From contig OY821771.1 of NCBI GenBank assembly GCA_963682175.1, forward strand, positions 16,305,001 to 16,369,000: DNA of 64,000 nt. Direction: 5' to 3'. The first letter of the stretch is position 1. Each line of letters begins with the position of its first letter. The position numbers were made by a program, and so were the translations under genes. This document shows, one piece after another, positions 34,547-46,458 of this stretch. Below the pieces are notes generated by a model. The model did no database searches. It had not been told where the DNA came from and worked only from the letters and a program-made list of their open reading frames with translations. The DNA is from Triglochin maritima. Its lineage: Eukaryota; Streptophyta; Magnoliopsida; Alismatales; Juncaginaceae.

Positions 34547-35925
34547 TGACATCATTTCATGCTTATATTTGTATCTTATATCCATTATCTTTCACCTAAA
34601 CAATGCTATGTTACGAGTTTTATGTTTAGTTTTCAGGAATAAATAGGTTTGAAGAGATGAAACATAAAAGGACTCAAAAGTAGGGAAAAAGGATTGAACT
34701 GTGAGATCTGGTGTCCAAGATGCAAGGGAGAAGGATCTGAACGTAAGACAGAAGGACCTAAGAGCAAAACAGAATACTCCACACCATCATAGGGAGTATT
34801 TTAGCAATTGGATTCGGGTCGGAGCTCCAATAAACAAAGTAGATGCATCCAAGACCACCAAATACACAGAGAAAAGCCCAGAAAAAGATTCAACTGGATC
34901 CGGACCTTTTTGACCGCCAATTGGCGGTCTGTTTTGGCCCAAATCCGCCAAGTTTTCTCCTGGACGTGTATTAATGTTTGTTTTGGCTATTTTTGGTATC
35001 CGTTTAGTCCCACATCGGGGGATTGTCCCGGTTTGCCTTTTTCCATGGCTATAAATAGAACTCTTCAACTTCCATTGCAATCACTCCATATTTTAAGTGG
35101 CTATTCTTCCTACTAGAAGTGAGGCCTTGAAGCACACACTAAAGTAGGAGGATGCTACTTTTAATGTGAGTCATTTTAATACAAGTTTTCTTTATTATGT
35201 TGTTTGTTTTATGTTTCTTGTTTTGCTTTGGTTAATCTCATTTCATTAGTTTTATTAGCTTAGTTAATATGCTTTCTTTGTTTAGTTTAATAATTAGTGT
35301 AATGTTTAGTGAGTAGTTTCATCCCCTTTGGGGGGTGGAGTAGATGTACATACATGCAAATGAGAATGGATTGAATGCTTTATTTCCAATGTGTTGATAA
35401 AACATGAATGTATGCTTGCTTGTTTAGGATAGAATTTATAACTTGATGAGTTTTGCCAAAATGATTAGACACCTCTCATGCTTGTTTAGGTTCTGAAATA
35501 AACATCTTGCATATGTAAATGTTAATCAACTAAGTTGGTGAATAGATTGATAGGTTTTGCCACAACATTTAGACACTTCCTATGCATGATAACACCACCT
35601 TAATTTGTGCTTAAAGAATGTCTTCAACACCCACCTCTTTGCTTGTGTGCACTCACTCCACCCCTTAGGGGTTTTCCCATATCTGTATTCCAGCATTCTT
35701 GTTTTGTCCTTAGCTTAGTTGTCATTTCATTATTTGTTTCTTTCGTTCGCATTTCATACTTCTTAGCGTAGTTTAGTGTAGAGTAGCATAATCAATCTTT
35801 CTCCCACAATTTTTGCCACTTGATTTCTGATAAACAAGAGGCTGCTCACCTCCCTGAGGACGACCCGTACTTGCCACCGCTTCATCGCGGCCGTGCACTT
35901 GCGGTTTTAAATAAAACGTTCAACA
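34547..35925 (+). repeat. Athila-type solo LTR with perfect TSD
   Basis: It starts TGACATCATTTCATGC and ends ACGTTCAACA, flanked by TCAAT at 34542-34546 and 35926-35930. It carries a perfect palindrome GACCGCCAATTGGCGGTC at 34912-34929, GTCCCACATCG at 35007-35017 and TATAAATA at 35050-35057. Confidence 0.95.
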
Positions 35926-35930
35926 TCAAT

Positions 35931-36800
35931 CAACGTCGATGAAATAATTATCGGAAATGACTTATCAGGACCAAGAAAAATGTGTGTTCATTTCCTTAGG
36001 GATTTCTATAAGCTCAATTGTGGGTGGCTCTTCGAGGGGAGGCGTGATATCTAGCTCAAGATGTAAGATAAGAGGAGCCCGCATGTACTGAAAAGCATGC
36101 ACATCATCGCTCAACTCGCCCCCGTCCTCTTCATTATCGGAGTCATCCATGATGTAAGCATTTAAATTCTTATGAATCAGGGAGTACTCTTCTTCTATTT
36201 CTTCTTCAATGTCCCGGATAAGATTTATTTCCATGGGATCCTCGAAAGATGTCGTCTGCCTAGACATATTGAACACATGGAATGTCACGGTCAAATTCCC
36301 AAACGACAATTTCATGAGTCCAGTTCGACAATTGATGAAGGCATTTGACGTCACCAGAAATGGTCTATCCAAAATCAATGGAATCTGAGAGTGGGTAGCC
36401 TTGACTGGTTCAGTTTCAAGGACGATGAAGTCAACAGGAAATATGAAATCGCCAACCTTGATTAAGACATCTTTGATGACCCCCATCAGGACTTTAATCG
36501 AACGATTAGCCAATTGTAAAGTTGTTTTCATAGGCTTGAGCTCACCAATTGTAAGTTGGTAAGAGGTTTATCGCCGACCCTAGATCTAGCAAGACATTAT
36601 TAATGTGAGAGTCCCCAATGACACATGAAATTGTTGGACTACCTTGGTCCTTCAATTTTACGTACGTTGGGTTCGAAATGATCGAGCTCACATTAGCCGC
36701 CAAAAAGGCTTTGCTCGGGACGTTGGTTTTCCTCTTAGTCGTGCAGAGATCCTTCAGGAATTTTGCATAGAGAGGTATTTGTTGAATCATGTCTCAGATA
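35931..36800 (-). pseudogene. Relic F: Athila-type protease and linker
   Basis: From 36790 downward: IQQIPLYAKFLKDLCTTKRK, CVIGDSHINNVLLDLGSAIN (here the catalytic aspartate is kept), a short frame break near 36540, then KTTLQLANRSIKVLMGVIKD, QIPLILDRPFLVTSNAFINC and an acidic linker with DDSDNEEDGG. It ends in the block homologous to FLGHNKTLPLII of element C. Gag and the rest of pol are missing. It belongs to the same lineage as C but is a separate, less mutated copy of this region. Confidence 0.85.
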
Positions 36801-36959
36801 CGTTGGGCAAACGGGTCGGGCGGGGCATGTTCCCTTAACGAGCTGGGCCTAATCGTGCCCTGGGCCCGACACAGTACGATGGCCCGTAGGCCGCCCCGGT
36901 ACGGTACGCGGCTCTATTTCCATCCAATGCTTCTAAATTATTCAATTAGTATAATACCC
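36801..36959. other. GC-rich fragment, possibly hAT-derived, and unassigned bases
   Basis: 36810-36915 is rich in GGGCC/GGCCC words (gggcccgacacagtacg, ggcccgtaggccgccccggt), a composition common near the ends of plant hAT elements. I see no clear terminal inverted repeat or 8-bp duplication. 36916-36959 is AT-rich with nothing recognised. Confidence 0.35.
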
Positions 36960-38406
36960 ATTTGGTACTTCCATAGTCACGACAAATAGTCATTGTAAAA
37001 GATTTTGGCCTAGTCAAGAAGGAGGTGAACAAACTAAATGCAACTAGAATGCGGAAATTAAAACTTAGGTAAGGAAAAGAATTTCAAGCCATAAGCTCCG
37101 CTCGATCCCACGAGCTCTGCTTACGTCTTCACAATACTAACCCATTCCAGGCCGGGAGAGAACGTTTTTACAAAGCAAGCTCGCGAACACTCTTGCCAAG
37201 CTTCGTTTCTTCCTCTCACGACCTGAGAGGATGATCACTGTTACGGGCCGAGATGAAGTCTTACAACCTGACACCAAAAATAACAAGAGTATCAACACTC
37301 TATCTTTGAGCACACTTGAGTAGGATAAGATTTGGGATCTAAAGTGTGGAAGTTTAAGCACTTGAGTGTGTGAAATGGGATTCTTGAGGAGGAGGATTCT
37401 CTCTAATGTAGGAGGCAAATAGATGTTGGAGAGTTATCTCAATAATGGAGTGGACCTCTATTTATAAGCTCCTAGAGAGATATAGCCATTGGGGAAGATT
37501 TGGTAAAGGTTCGTGTACCTTACACAAAACAGAAAACTAAGTTCAGTAAATTTGTCCTAAACCGGCTGACCGACACGGGTTCAACGGTCGACCATTTCCA
37601 GGAAAATACGAAAACATTTGAACCAATGAAAAATACGGTCGAACCAGACGGCTACAACTTAAGTTAACGATCGTACTAAAACTAGGGTCGGTTGATCGTT
37701 CCGAGGGTTTTGGCCAGGTAAAAGGTTAATCAGTCGAACATAAGAATAGAATTCGTCTGACCGAAAAATTACATGGACATTGAGAAAACAAATTTCTCTA
37801 GATCTGGTCGACCATTTGCATGGAAACATTCGATCGGTGGCCCAGAACAAAATAGGGGTTTGGAGAAATTAGACGTATACGATCGTTGTAGAATACGACA
37901 AAAGTAACGGTCATCCTGAAAATACAGGTATATCGGTAGACCCAAAGATCATAATAGGTCGACCGGTGGAACTTGGTAAAATCAATTTTGGTAAACCAGT
38001 TATGGTCGAACAGAAAATTCGTTTCGGTCAACCGTTCTGCACAGACAAGTTATGTTTAGTTTGAGTGATTTTCCGACTTAGGTTTGGGTGATTTATTGAA
38101 GTCCAAATGACGTGAAATTTGGTGTGTAACTTCTATGAGGAACCTAGTGTGTTTTTAATAGCAATTCTTGTATGCTCAAGTTCACTTAGATTCATAAGAC
38201 TCAAATAAAGTAAAATTATTTGTCTTCAATTATCTTGATTACATGTCGTGACTTCATTCCATTCATCATTTAGTCTTGATCACTTGTAGATGTTAGCACA
38301 ATACAATATATATTCTATGCAAAATGTGTGTTATACTACATTTGATTGTGATTAAGATTAGATTAGTTAAATCATCAAAACATAGATTAAGGCCAAAAAA
38401 CCAACA
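36960..38406 (-). repeat. 3' LTR of element G (SIRE-like family)
   Basis: On the minus strand it starts TGTTGGTTTTTTGGCCTTAA at 38406. The TATA box complement is at 37459-37466 and GGTCGACC-type sites lie between 37560 and 38040. The lower border near 36960 is estimated because the terminal bases diverge. Confidence 0.78.
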
Positions 38407-39183
38407 GTCTCCTTTTTTTTATAATGGCAAACATATTCTTAATAGTTGAAATTTTGATTTTAATTTTCACCTTTCTATATATAAACCATGCATATATAAT
38501 GATACCCTATCAATGTGCATAGGGTTTTTTCAATTAATTCAATTTCAAGGTTTCTTCTCCCTGTTTGACATCAATCAAATGTTAAATAATATAATCATGG
38601 AATCCTTAATGTAATGACCTTCCTCCCCCTTAATTTTGCAATTTATTACCCCTCTAAAGGATAATGATATTCAACAAGATCCCCCAATCAATGTTCATAA
38701 ATGTATCAATCATGCTCAAATTCATAATTTCAAATTTTCTCCCCCTTAGTGATATACATTAAGCTCTCCCTAATTGATTAATGTTGAAAGAGATGATATG
38801 TCAATTAAACGTTTAACTACTATTGGAACCAATTCTTTATGCTTAGGTGGATTAAAGATGTTAACCAACTTAGAAGTCCTCAAGTTTTGGTTCTAAACTC
38901 TTTTTTATAGTGCAACTAGCTTGGTATTCGACTTTGCAAGCTTTAACTGGTCACTATCGATCTCCCATCTTCTAAGTACCTACAAGTGTAGATTTAGGTA
39001 CCCAAGAAACTTTAGGTCCTTGAATGTTAGTCTTTGGTACTCAAACCATCTTGGTCTTTGGATCCATACAGTTGAGGAACTATGCTTCATAAACACATGT
39101 TTGCCATTTAAAGTAGTAAGAATAACATGGTTTTTAATTTTTGTATTATATCATATACCATGTTTGTCTAATGATTGTCTTTC
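38407..39183 (-). pseudogene. Element G: gag/pol junction remnant and 3' non-coding region
   Basis: 39183-38890 (minus) reads KHGI-YNTKIKNHVILTTLN, SSSTVWIQRPRWFEYQR with stops, resembling the part after the gag zinc region of SIRE-type elements. 38880-38407 is AT-rich with two purine tracts typical of the SIRE 3' region (complement of cctcccccttaa near 38622, and of tctcccccttag near 38740), the likely polypurine tract region. Confidence 0.6.
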
Positions 39184-39188
39184 ACTAT

Positions 39189-40479
39189 TGATTAACATCA
39201 TTTCATGCTCATATTCGTATCTTATATCCATTATCTTACATCTAAGCAATGCTATGTGACAAGTTTTATGTTTGAATTTCAGAAATAAAGAGGTTTGAAG
39301 AGAAGAGCCATGAAAGGACCCATAAGCAAGAAAAAGGACTTAATCGTGAGACCTGGGGACTAAGATGCAAGGGAGAAGGACCTGATCGTAAGACCAAAGG
39401 ACCTAAGAGAAAAACAGGAAACTCCACACCATCATGGGGAGTATTTTGGCAATTCGATTCGGGTCGGAGCTCCAACAGACCAAGTAGATGCATCCAAGAC
39501 CCAGAAATACTTCAAGCAAAGCCCACAAAGAAAACCAGACGGATCTAAAGCTTATAGACCTCCAATTGGCGGTCCATATAGCCCAGGATCCGTTTAGTTT
39601 TCTGTAGCACGTGTATTAGTGTATGCTTAGGCTATTTTTGGTATTGGTTTAGTCCCACATCGGGGGATTGTCCCCGATTAGCTTTTTCCATGCTTATAAA
39701 TAGAACTCTTCACCTTCCATTGTAATTACCCATTGCTTGGTGGCATTCTCTCTACTAAGGAGTGAGCCTTGAATCAAAAACTCAAGGTGGAGAAGAATGC
39801 TACCTTCAATGTGAGTCATTTGTTAATAAAATAATTCTTCTAGTTTCTTTTAATCTTGTCTTTTAATTTGTGCATGTTTGTTTAGTCTTTCCTTTCCTTT
39901 TAAGCTTCTTTAATACTTCTTGCTTTCTTAGTTAACTTTCATTTCAGTATTATGTTTTCTTTTGTTAATATAGTTAGTGTAATGAGTAGTGAGTAGTTCC
40001 ACCCCCAATTGGGGGTGGAGAAATATGTGATATAATCATGTAGTGTATTAAGTGTGTGTTATCTTTATCTCTTGAGCTTTATATGATTTCCATAACCATC
40101 TAATGGGTTTTCACTCTTATCTTTGATATGCTAATGCTCTTGAATGAAGCTTAGCTTATGCTTTGATTAGTGGACCTATTTTATGGGGAATGATAAGGTT
40201 AGGATATGGATGAAGTTAATATTGGAAACACAATTTGTAGTGTATGTGCTCTTGTTGCCTTTACCTTAGCTAATGTGTTGTATGTTTTAATGATGTAGTC
40301 TTATCTTAATTCATGTGGAGGCATAGTAGGGTCTAGTCTTTATACTTGAGTTCATTTAGCTTTATTCCAATTATTGTCTTGTATGTTTTAATGATGTAGT
40401 CTTATCTTAATTCATGTGGAGGCAAAGTTGGATGTAGTTTTATGATTTCATGCACTACATGTTGTGAGGAGCTTAATTG

Positions 40480-40512
<33 letters not shown>

Positions 40513-40741
40513 CTTCATATTCACATTATTTCTCTACCCCCTATGGGGCTTAGTTTTCTTGCTTTTCTTCCATTTCCTTTTTGCATCTTAGTGTAGTTTA
40601 GTGTATCCAACCTTTATCTCTTTCTTTTTACCTCTCGCCTTCGAACAAACCAATCGTCGACACACCTCCCAGTGGATGACCCGTATTTGCCATCGCTTCA
40701 ACGCGGCCGTGCACTTGCGGTTTAAATAAAACGATCAATCA
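39189..40741 (+). repeat. 5' LTR of element E
   Basis: It begins TGATTAACATCATTTCATGC and ends ACGATCAATCA. It contains the promoter block at 39557-39702, a perfect 20-bp palindrome at 39999-40018 and a CA microsatellite (40481-40511). A possible polyadenylation signal AAATAAAA is at 40724-40731. Confidence 0.92.
39557..39702 (+). promoter_or_regulatory. Athila LTR promoter: palindrome, snRNA-type upstream element, TATA box
   Basis: Palindrome copy (one mismatch) at 39557-39574; GTCCCACATCG at 39652-39662, identical to the plant snRNA upstream sequence element consensus RTCCCACATCG; a hairpin ATCGGGG-gattgt-CCCCGAT at 39659-39678; TATAAATA at 39695-39702. The gap between GTCCCACATCG and TATA is 32 nt. 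The same gap is found in the 3' LTR (45378-45388; 45421-45428), in 35007-35057 and in 29586-29636. Plant Pol II snRNA genes use these two elements about 33-34 bp apart. Function here is inferred. Confidence 0.6.
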
Positions 40742-41863
40742 ATTTTTTGGCGCCGGCTGTCCAGACGTTGGTTTGGACGATTCGAGGGGTTTTTAATTTT
40801 TTGTTTTCAGTTTTTCTTAGTTTCAGGGATCCTAGAGCTCCCGGGGAAGCTACTGTAGGAGTTGGAGCACCCAAGCTCCAAAAAGGACCGCCAAACAGCG
40901 GTCTCAGACCGCCAATTGGCAGCCTGGTGAGGGTTTCTGACTCTCAGTTTTCTTCTGGTAGTTTATTAGTTCATTATTGTTATCTTGGAGCACTATTTTG
41001 CATGCTATGACCTCTAGTTTGCTCCCAGATCATTAATTACTCCCCCATTAATCAACTTAGCCCTAAAATCCAAAGCAAAAGACTAGACGTTCTTACTTGT
41101 TTAGGTCACGCATCATGTATTGACTTAGGCATATAGTTGTCTTTTCTTTTAGCTTTATTTTCAGTTGTTGAGCGCTGGCGTGAGGTACGCAAATTCCTAC
41201 ACTCATTCATGCATCTCGTATGCCCACGCATTAGTTAGTAGGAATTGCATCAGGACAAGAGTGAGTGAGCGTTTGATTGGAGCGATTGATTGCTAGATCT
41301 AGGATCAAAACGCTACTAAGGAGGGTTGTCCTATAAAAGATAAGGTGGGGGATTTCATCACCCTTTCCTTGGCCCCAAAAATCCCTCTTAATCAAGCCTT
41401 AACTAAAAGCAAGTAGACATTGGCCCTAGGATTTCGGACACACTAGGAGAGTAATCTAGTTGAGACCGTCATGGCCTGATCGGCGTTGCCTACCTTGTCG
41501 ATAGTAGGAGGTACTGGATCTCCGGATCTGGTATCACTTGCTGGGCATTGTGGTCCTCATTGTAGGGAGGTGAGGCGTGTCGAGGCTAGTGAACACGAAG
41601 TTAGGCGTCGTCTAGCCTAAGGACCCATTGCCTTACATTGTTTGAGTCGTGCTTGCTAGTTAGGCTTCTACCTGATCCCTTCACCCACGCTAGCTTTAGG
41701 GATTCTTCCCTTCTCCTCTGAGTCATCTTCTTCTCACCTACTTCTACGTTTTAGTCTCCTCCCCTTTACACTCTCTGGTAGCGTTTTAGGGTCGAGTCGA
41801 GCACTTTTTGCGAGCTTAGTCTCGTGGTGGTGAGAGTGGTCGACTCGAGAGTTGTTTGTTGAG
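40742..41863 (+). other. Element E leader with truncated primer site
   Basis: After the LTR comes tttttggcgccg, then gctgtccagac. Compared with element A about 15 bases (TTGCCGGGGAGGT and two more) are missing, which removes most of the tRNA-Asp complement. A palindrome pair lies at about 40888-40924. No gene is seen in the leader; the frame starting at 40747 is not supported. Confidence 0.75.
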
Positions 41864-43374
41864 ATGGATGATTACATGGGCAACCATCCATATGATTGTT
41901 GGGACCAGGACAATTCCTCCTGGTATTTTGGACCCATCCAACCGGGGGTGGCTCAGACGAACACCCTGTATGGTTGGGATAATCTTCATTGTGTGACTGA
42001 GCAATCTTCATATAGGGGTAACATGAGAGAGGCACCGACTGCTAGACCACAATCTAGTTATGTCGGATCATATGCTTGTCAACAAACTGAGACATTACAA
42101 CAAACTTTGGCCTCTTTTATGCGTATGGCAGACGACATGAGTGCACCGGTGGCTCCAGTAGCCATACCGTGCGATTGTTGTGGGTTGATTGGTCATGTTA
42201 TCGGGGAATGTCCTTATGTTCCCCCTGAGCCTGAGTATGAGCATACTTTTTCCCAAAATGCTCAATGTGACCATTACGCAACCGCGTACAACCCGAGAGT
42301 GATGGATTCGTGGGGAGACAATTCTTATCCAAATTCTTATACCTCATTTTCACCCCCGTATCCTCCTCCCGAATACCCAGAATTCTACCAACACCCCACT
42401 TCAAATCATTGGACTCATTCTCAGCCCATCAACACCCAACCCCAAAATTTCCCAAGCTCTAACTTGGACCTCACTGTTGACCCCAAATTTGATTCCTTAA
42501 AACAAACCCTCCAAACGTTCATGGAAACCACTCAAACTTTATTGAAGTCCAACTTGAATTCCTTGCAAAATATTGAAATGCAAGTGATTCAAATGACACA
42601 ACAATTCCATGAACGTGAGGAGGGTAACCTTTCTTGTCAACATGAGGATTCATCTTTTGATATCGAACCACCACCACATCCACAAATTCAAAGCACAACC
42701 TTTCAAAGTCAAACTCCTAGTCAGTCTGAGGGACTTGGGGTTTCAATTCACAATCACTTAGTGGAGGATTCGATTCAAATCGAGAATAACTTGGACCAGC
42801 TTCGTTATGAGTCGGCACATGATTGTGCCTTATATTTTTGTCCTGTGGCCCTTGAGCCACATGATCTTCATATTGTGCCTCTTAAGGACTCACCTCTGAT
42901 GGAGCAGGAGCTCCCTAGTACCCTCAATTTTAAACAACCTGATGAGAGTTTGCCTCTCACTATTGTTCCTGATCATCTTGGAAATGATGGAACATCAAAC
43001 AACTACATTGCTCATGAAGGTATTAGGAGTTCCTTAGAGGATACCTTGGGTATGAGACCCACTTTTTGTTCGCCTGGTGTGTCAGACATGCCTAACGAGG
43101 TTCTTGACCTCATTCCGACGCACCAGCCTGTTGGTTGGAGAGTTTGGATTGACGATCATAACTTCAGCAGCGCAACGGGAGAAACTCTTCTTCCGTTGCC
43201 CCTCATTTCCAAACTCTTGAGAGGTTCAAGCTCTTTCAGTTTGATCCTTTGAATGAAACGCCTTTGCATCCAATTCATGAACCTCTCATTTCATCTGGTG
43301 CTCTTTGTGAAGGAGGGCCACACATGCGTATTCTGGCCCCGTGTGGTGTCATGTTCCATTTCCAAGTGCATTGA
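41864..43374 (+). pseudogene. Non-autonomous Athila ORF: gag tail fused to RT remnant (copy E)
   Basis: ATG 41864 begins MDDYMGNHPYDCWDQD and aligns with the start in copy A. Order: a gag segment with REAPTARPQSSYVGSY, zinc knuckle CDCCGLIGHVIGEC (about 42169-42210), a tyrosine/proline-rich part, a helical stretch with three related segments (LQTFMETTQTLLKSNLNSLQ), an acidic linker (VALEPHDLHIVPLKDSPLME), LPLTIVPDHLGND, and PVGWRVWIDDHNFSSATGET resembling the RT fingers. One C is lost near 43209 (TCCCAAA to TCCAAA), ending the frame at 43252; in the shifted frame the homologous stop is 43372-43374. The ancestor would be about 500 codons. Copy A is broken elsewhere, so the ancestral ORF was probably open. 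Confidence 0.82.
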
Positions 43375-44914
43375 CCCACTCTTGAGGTTCCCATTTGATG
43401 TCTTTTGACAAATGAAGATGGGAACTTATGTTTGTACATAGTTATATAAAAGAAAAAAAAGTACAATAAAAGACTCCTTCAGTGGGCATCGATTGTTGTG
43501 AGCCCCAACCCTTGTGTATTTGGGCTCCATTTCTTTCACGTATTTGTATCCTTTCTTTAGCATCTCACAGGTTTTGAGGGAATTTGGGTTTGTGTCCATC
43601 AACATGACCTTGAACTTCCCTTTGTACTTCATGTTGGTAAGATCTCTCCTTTTTCATGCATAAATCCATGTAGTATTTTGCTCGCATTCATTGAGGAAAA
43701 TGCATTTTGTTTTCTTTTGTTTGCATTTTTAGGGTCATGTTAGTGTGCTGCATTTAATATCGATATATCTGCTTGCCATGATCCTTGGGTGACTTGTCTT
43801 CATTTGCTTGCCTAGTACTTTAAAATTTCCACATTTCTTTCAAAATCTTCATGTGTATGCGAAAGAAAATGTTTTGTGGGTTTTGCGTGTGTTTAGCATG
43901 TGCAAAACCGTTGAGAGGCAAAGTAAAAAGAAAGCTCCCAAAATTGTCTTGAACTTGATGCATTAGGATATCTAGTACAGTGACTTTAGGATTTATCGAG
44001 TCGTTAGGATGCACCCCAGTTTTCCCTTGGGGGATGAGTAATCATAGGGTTTCAGTGCTCAAACATTTAATGAAGTCCACCCTGAACCTAGTGAGTCAAT
44101 AATTCGTGTTTGTTAACTTAAGGAAGTTTGTTGTAGTCAAGGACCCTCTAAATCCTATTGTGAGACATTAGTGTAGGGGTTTTGGTTCATGTGTAGATAA
44201 GAAATAAGTGAGTAGGTGTTCTCTCTTCTCGCACGGCTCCTATCACTCGGGAAAGTAGGTCTGAGGGGACTATGTGCCTGGTGCTTTCGAGTCATCTGAC
44301 TTGGGATGCGCCGACCGAACTCCCGTTACACGGGTGGTAGGGATTGCCCTATGTGGAGATTTGGGGAAAGGTGTACGTGATAGTGTAAGTCCTCATGACC
44401 AATGATGCACGAAACCTGACCCTGGGAGAATGAAGCTCCAACTAATAAAAAGAAAAAGAAAAAAATAAGAAAAGAAACAAAAAAAAAAAAATGGTGATAA
44501 GAACGTTAATGGACTTTACACTTTGTTGCACTTGAGGATGTTGAGGTTGTCCATGTCTTTCACTTAATTCCATATTTAACTTGCACGAGTGGTTTATTAG
44601 GCTAGGCGTGGACTAATTACCTATATAGAGTCGGCCCGTAGGATTACCGCGTCCATTGATCGACAAAATATTTCCAACGAGTCGAGGTCTAGATTGAATA
44701 ATGCATCTTGTTCGGATTTTGTGGGTATATCCGCTGAAAACCCTCAGGAGACAACACTCCTCCTCCTTGGCAACAAGGAGGTTTAACGGCTTGTTGCACG
44801 TGTTAAGTGCAACCGTGATTCCTACGAAAGTGAGTTAGGATTTCTTGTTTCTCGTTTCCTTTTCTCTTTCTTTGTTTTGCTCGGGACTAGCAAAAACTTA
44901 GGTGTAGGGGTATT
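43375..44914 (+). other. Element E 3' non-coding region and polypurine tract
   Basis: About 1.5 kb without a gene, conserved with element A (19797-21399, inverted). An A-rich run is at about 44449-44492. The polypurine tract AGGTGTAGGGGTATT (44900-44914) abuts the 3' LTR. Confidence 0.75.
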
Positions 44915-46458
44915 TGATTGACATCATTTCATGTTCATATTTGTATCTTATATCCATTATCTTACATCTAAGCAATGCTATGTGACAATTTTTATGTTTG
45001 AATTTCAGAAATAAAGAGGTTTGAAGAGAAGAGCCATGAAAGGACCCAAAAGCAAGAAAAAGGACTTAATCGTGAGACCTGGGGACTAAGATGCAAGGGA
45101 GAAGGACCTGATCGTAAGACCAAAGGACCTAAGAGAAAAACAGGAAACTCCACACCATCATGGGGAGTATTTTGGCAATTCAATTCGGGTCGGAGCTCCA
45201 ACAGACCAAGTAGATGCATCCAAGACCCAGAAATACTTCAAGCAAAGCCCACAAAGAAAACCAGACGGATCTAAAGCTTATAGACCGCCAATTGGCGGTC
45301 CATATAGCCCAGGATCCGTTTAGTTTTCTGTAGCACGTGTATTAGTGTATGCTTAGGCTATTTTTGGTATTGGTTTAGTCCCACATCGGGGGATTGTCCC
45401 CGATTAGCTTTTTCCATGCTTATAAATAGAACTCTTCACCTTCCATTGTAATTACCCATTGCTTGGTGGCATTCTCTCTACTAAGGAGTGAGCCTTGAAG
45501 CAAAAACTCAAGGTGGAGAAGAATGCTACCTTCAATGTGAGTCATTTGTTAATAAAATAATTCTTCTAGTTTCTTTTAATCTTGTCTTTTAATTTGTGCA
45601 TGTTTGTTTAGTCTTTCCTTTCCTTTTAAGCTTCTTTAATACTTCTTGCTTTCTTAGTTAACTTTCATTTCAATATTATGTTTTCTTTTGTTAATATAGT
45701 TAGTGTAATGAGTAGTGAGTAGTTCCATCCCCATTTGGGGGGTGGAGAAATATGTGATATAATCATGTAGTGTATTAAGTGTGTGTTATCTTTATCTCTT
45801 GAGCTTTATATGATTTCCATAACCATCTAATGGGTTTTCACTCTTATCTTTGATATACTAATGCTCTTGAATGAAGCTTAGCTTATGCTTTGATTAGTGG
45901 ACCTATTTTATGGGGAATGATAAGGTTAGGATATTGATCAAGATAATATTGGAAACACAATTTGTAGTGTATGTGCTCTTGTTGCCTTTACCTTAGCTAA
46001 TGTCTTGTATGTTTTAATAATGTAGTCTTATCTTAATTCATGTGGAGGCATAGTAGGGTCTAGTCTTTATACTTGAGTTCATTTAGCTTCATTCCAATTA
46101 TTGTCTTGTATGTTTTAATGATGTAGTCTTATCTTAATTCATGTGGAGGCAAAGTTGGATGTAGTTTTATGATTTCATGCACTACATGTTGTGAGGAGCT
46201 TAATTGAACACACACACACACACACACATCTTCATATTCACATTATTTCTCTACCCCCTATGGGGCTTAGTTTTCTTGCTTTTCTTCCATTTCCTTTTTG
46301 CATCTTAGTGTAGTTTAGTGTATCCAACCTTTCTCTCCTTCTTTTTACCTCTCTCCTTCGAACAAACCAATCGTCGACACACCTCCCAGTGGACGACCCA
46401 TATTTTCCACCGCTTCAACGCGGCCGTGCACTTGCGGTTTAAATAAAACGATCAATCA
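44915..46458 (+). repeat. 3' LTR of element E
   Basis: It begins TGATTGACATCATTTCATG and ends ACGATCAATCA. The 18-bp palindrome GACCGCCAATTGGCGGTC is perfect here (45283-45300); in the 5' LTR one base has changed. GTCCCACATCG is at 45378-45388, TATAAATA at 45421-45428 and a CA microsatellite at about 46207-46228. Confidence 0.92.

Larger units (their letters stand above)
39189..46458 (+). mobile_element. Element E: near-complete non-autonomous Athila-type retrotransposon
   Basis: LTR 39189-40741, damaged primer site, leader, one ORF (41864-43374, one frameshift), 3' non-coding region, polypurine tract, LTR 44915-46458. Flanks ACTAT (39184-39188) and ACTAC (46459-46463) match at four of five bases. 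The two LTRs are almost identical wherever I compared them by eye, so it is one of the younger insertions in the window. It has no protease, RT catalytic palm, RNase H or integrase. Confidence 0.92.

Noticed and set aside
36810..36915. Full hAT element
   Set aside because: Only GC-rich subterminal-like words are present; no terminal inverted repeat pair or 8-bp duplication was found.
41852..41863. Non-ATG start upstream of the element E ORF
   Set aside because: The codon at 41852 is TTG; the homologous copy A starts at the ATG equivalent to 41864.
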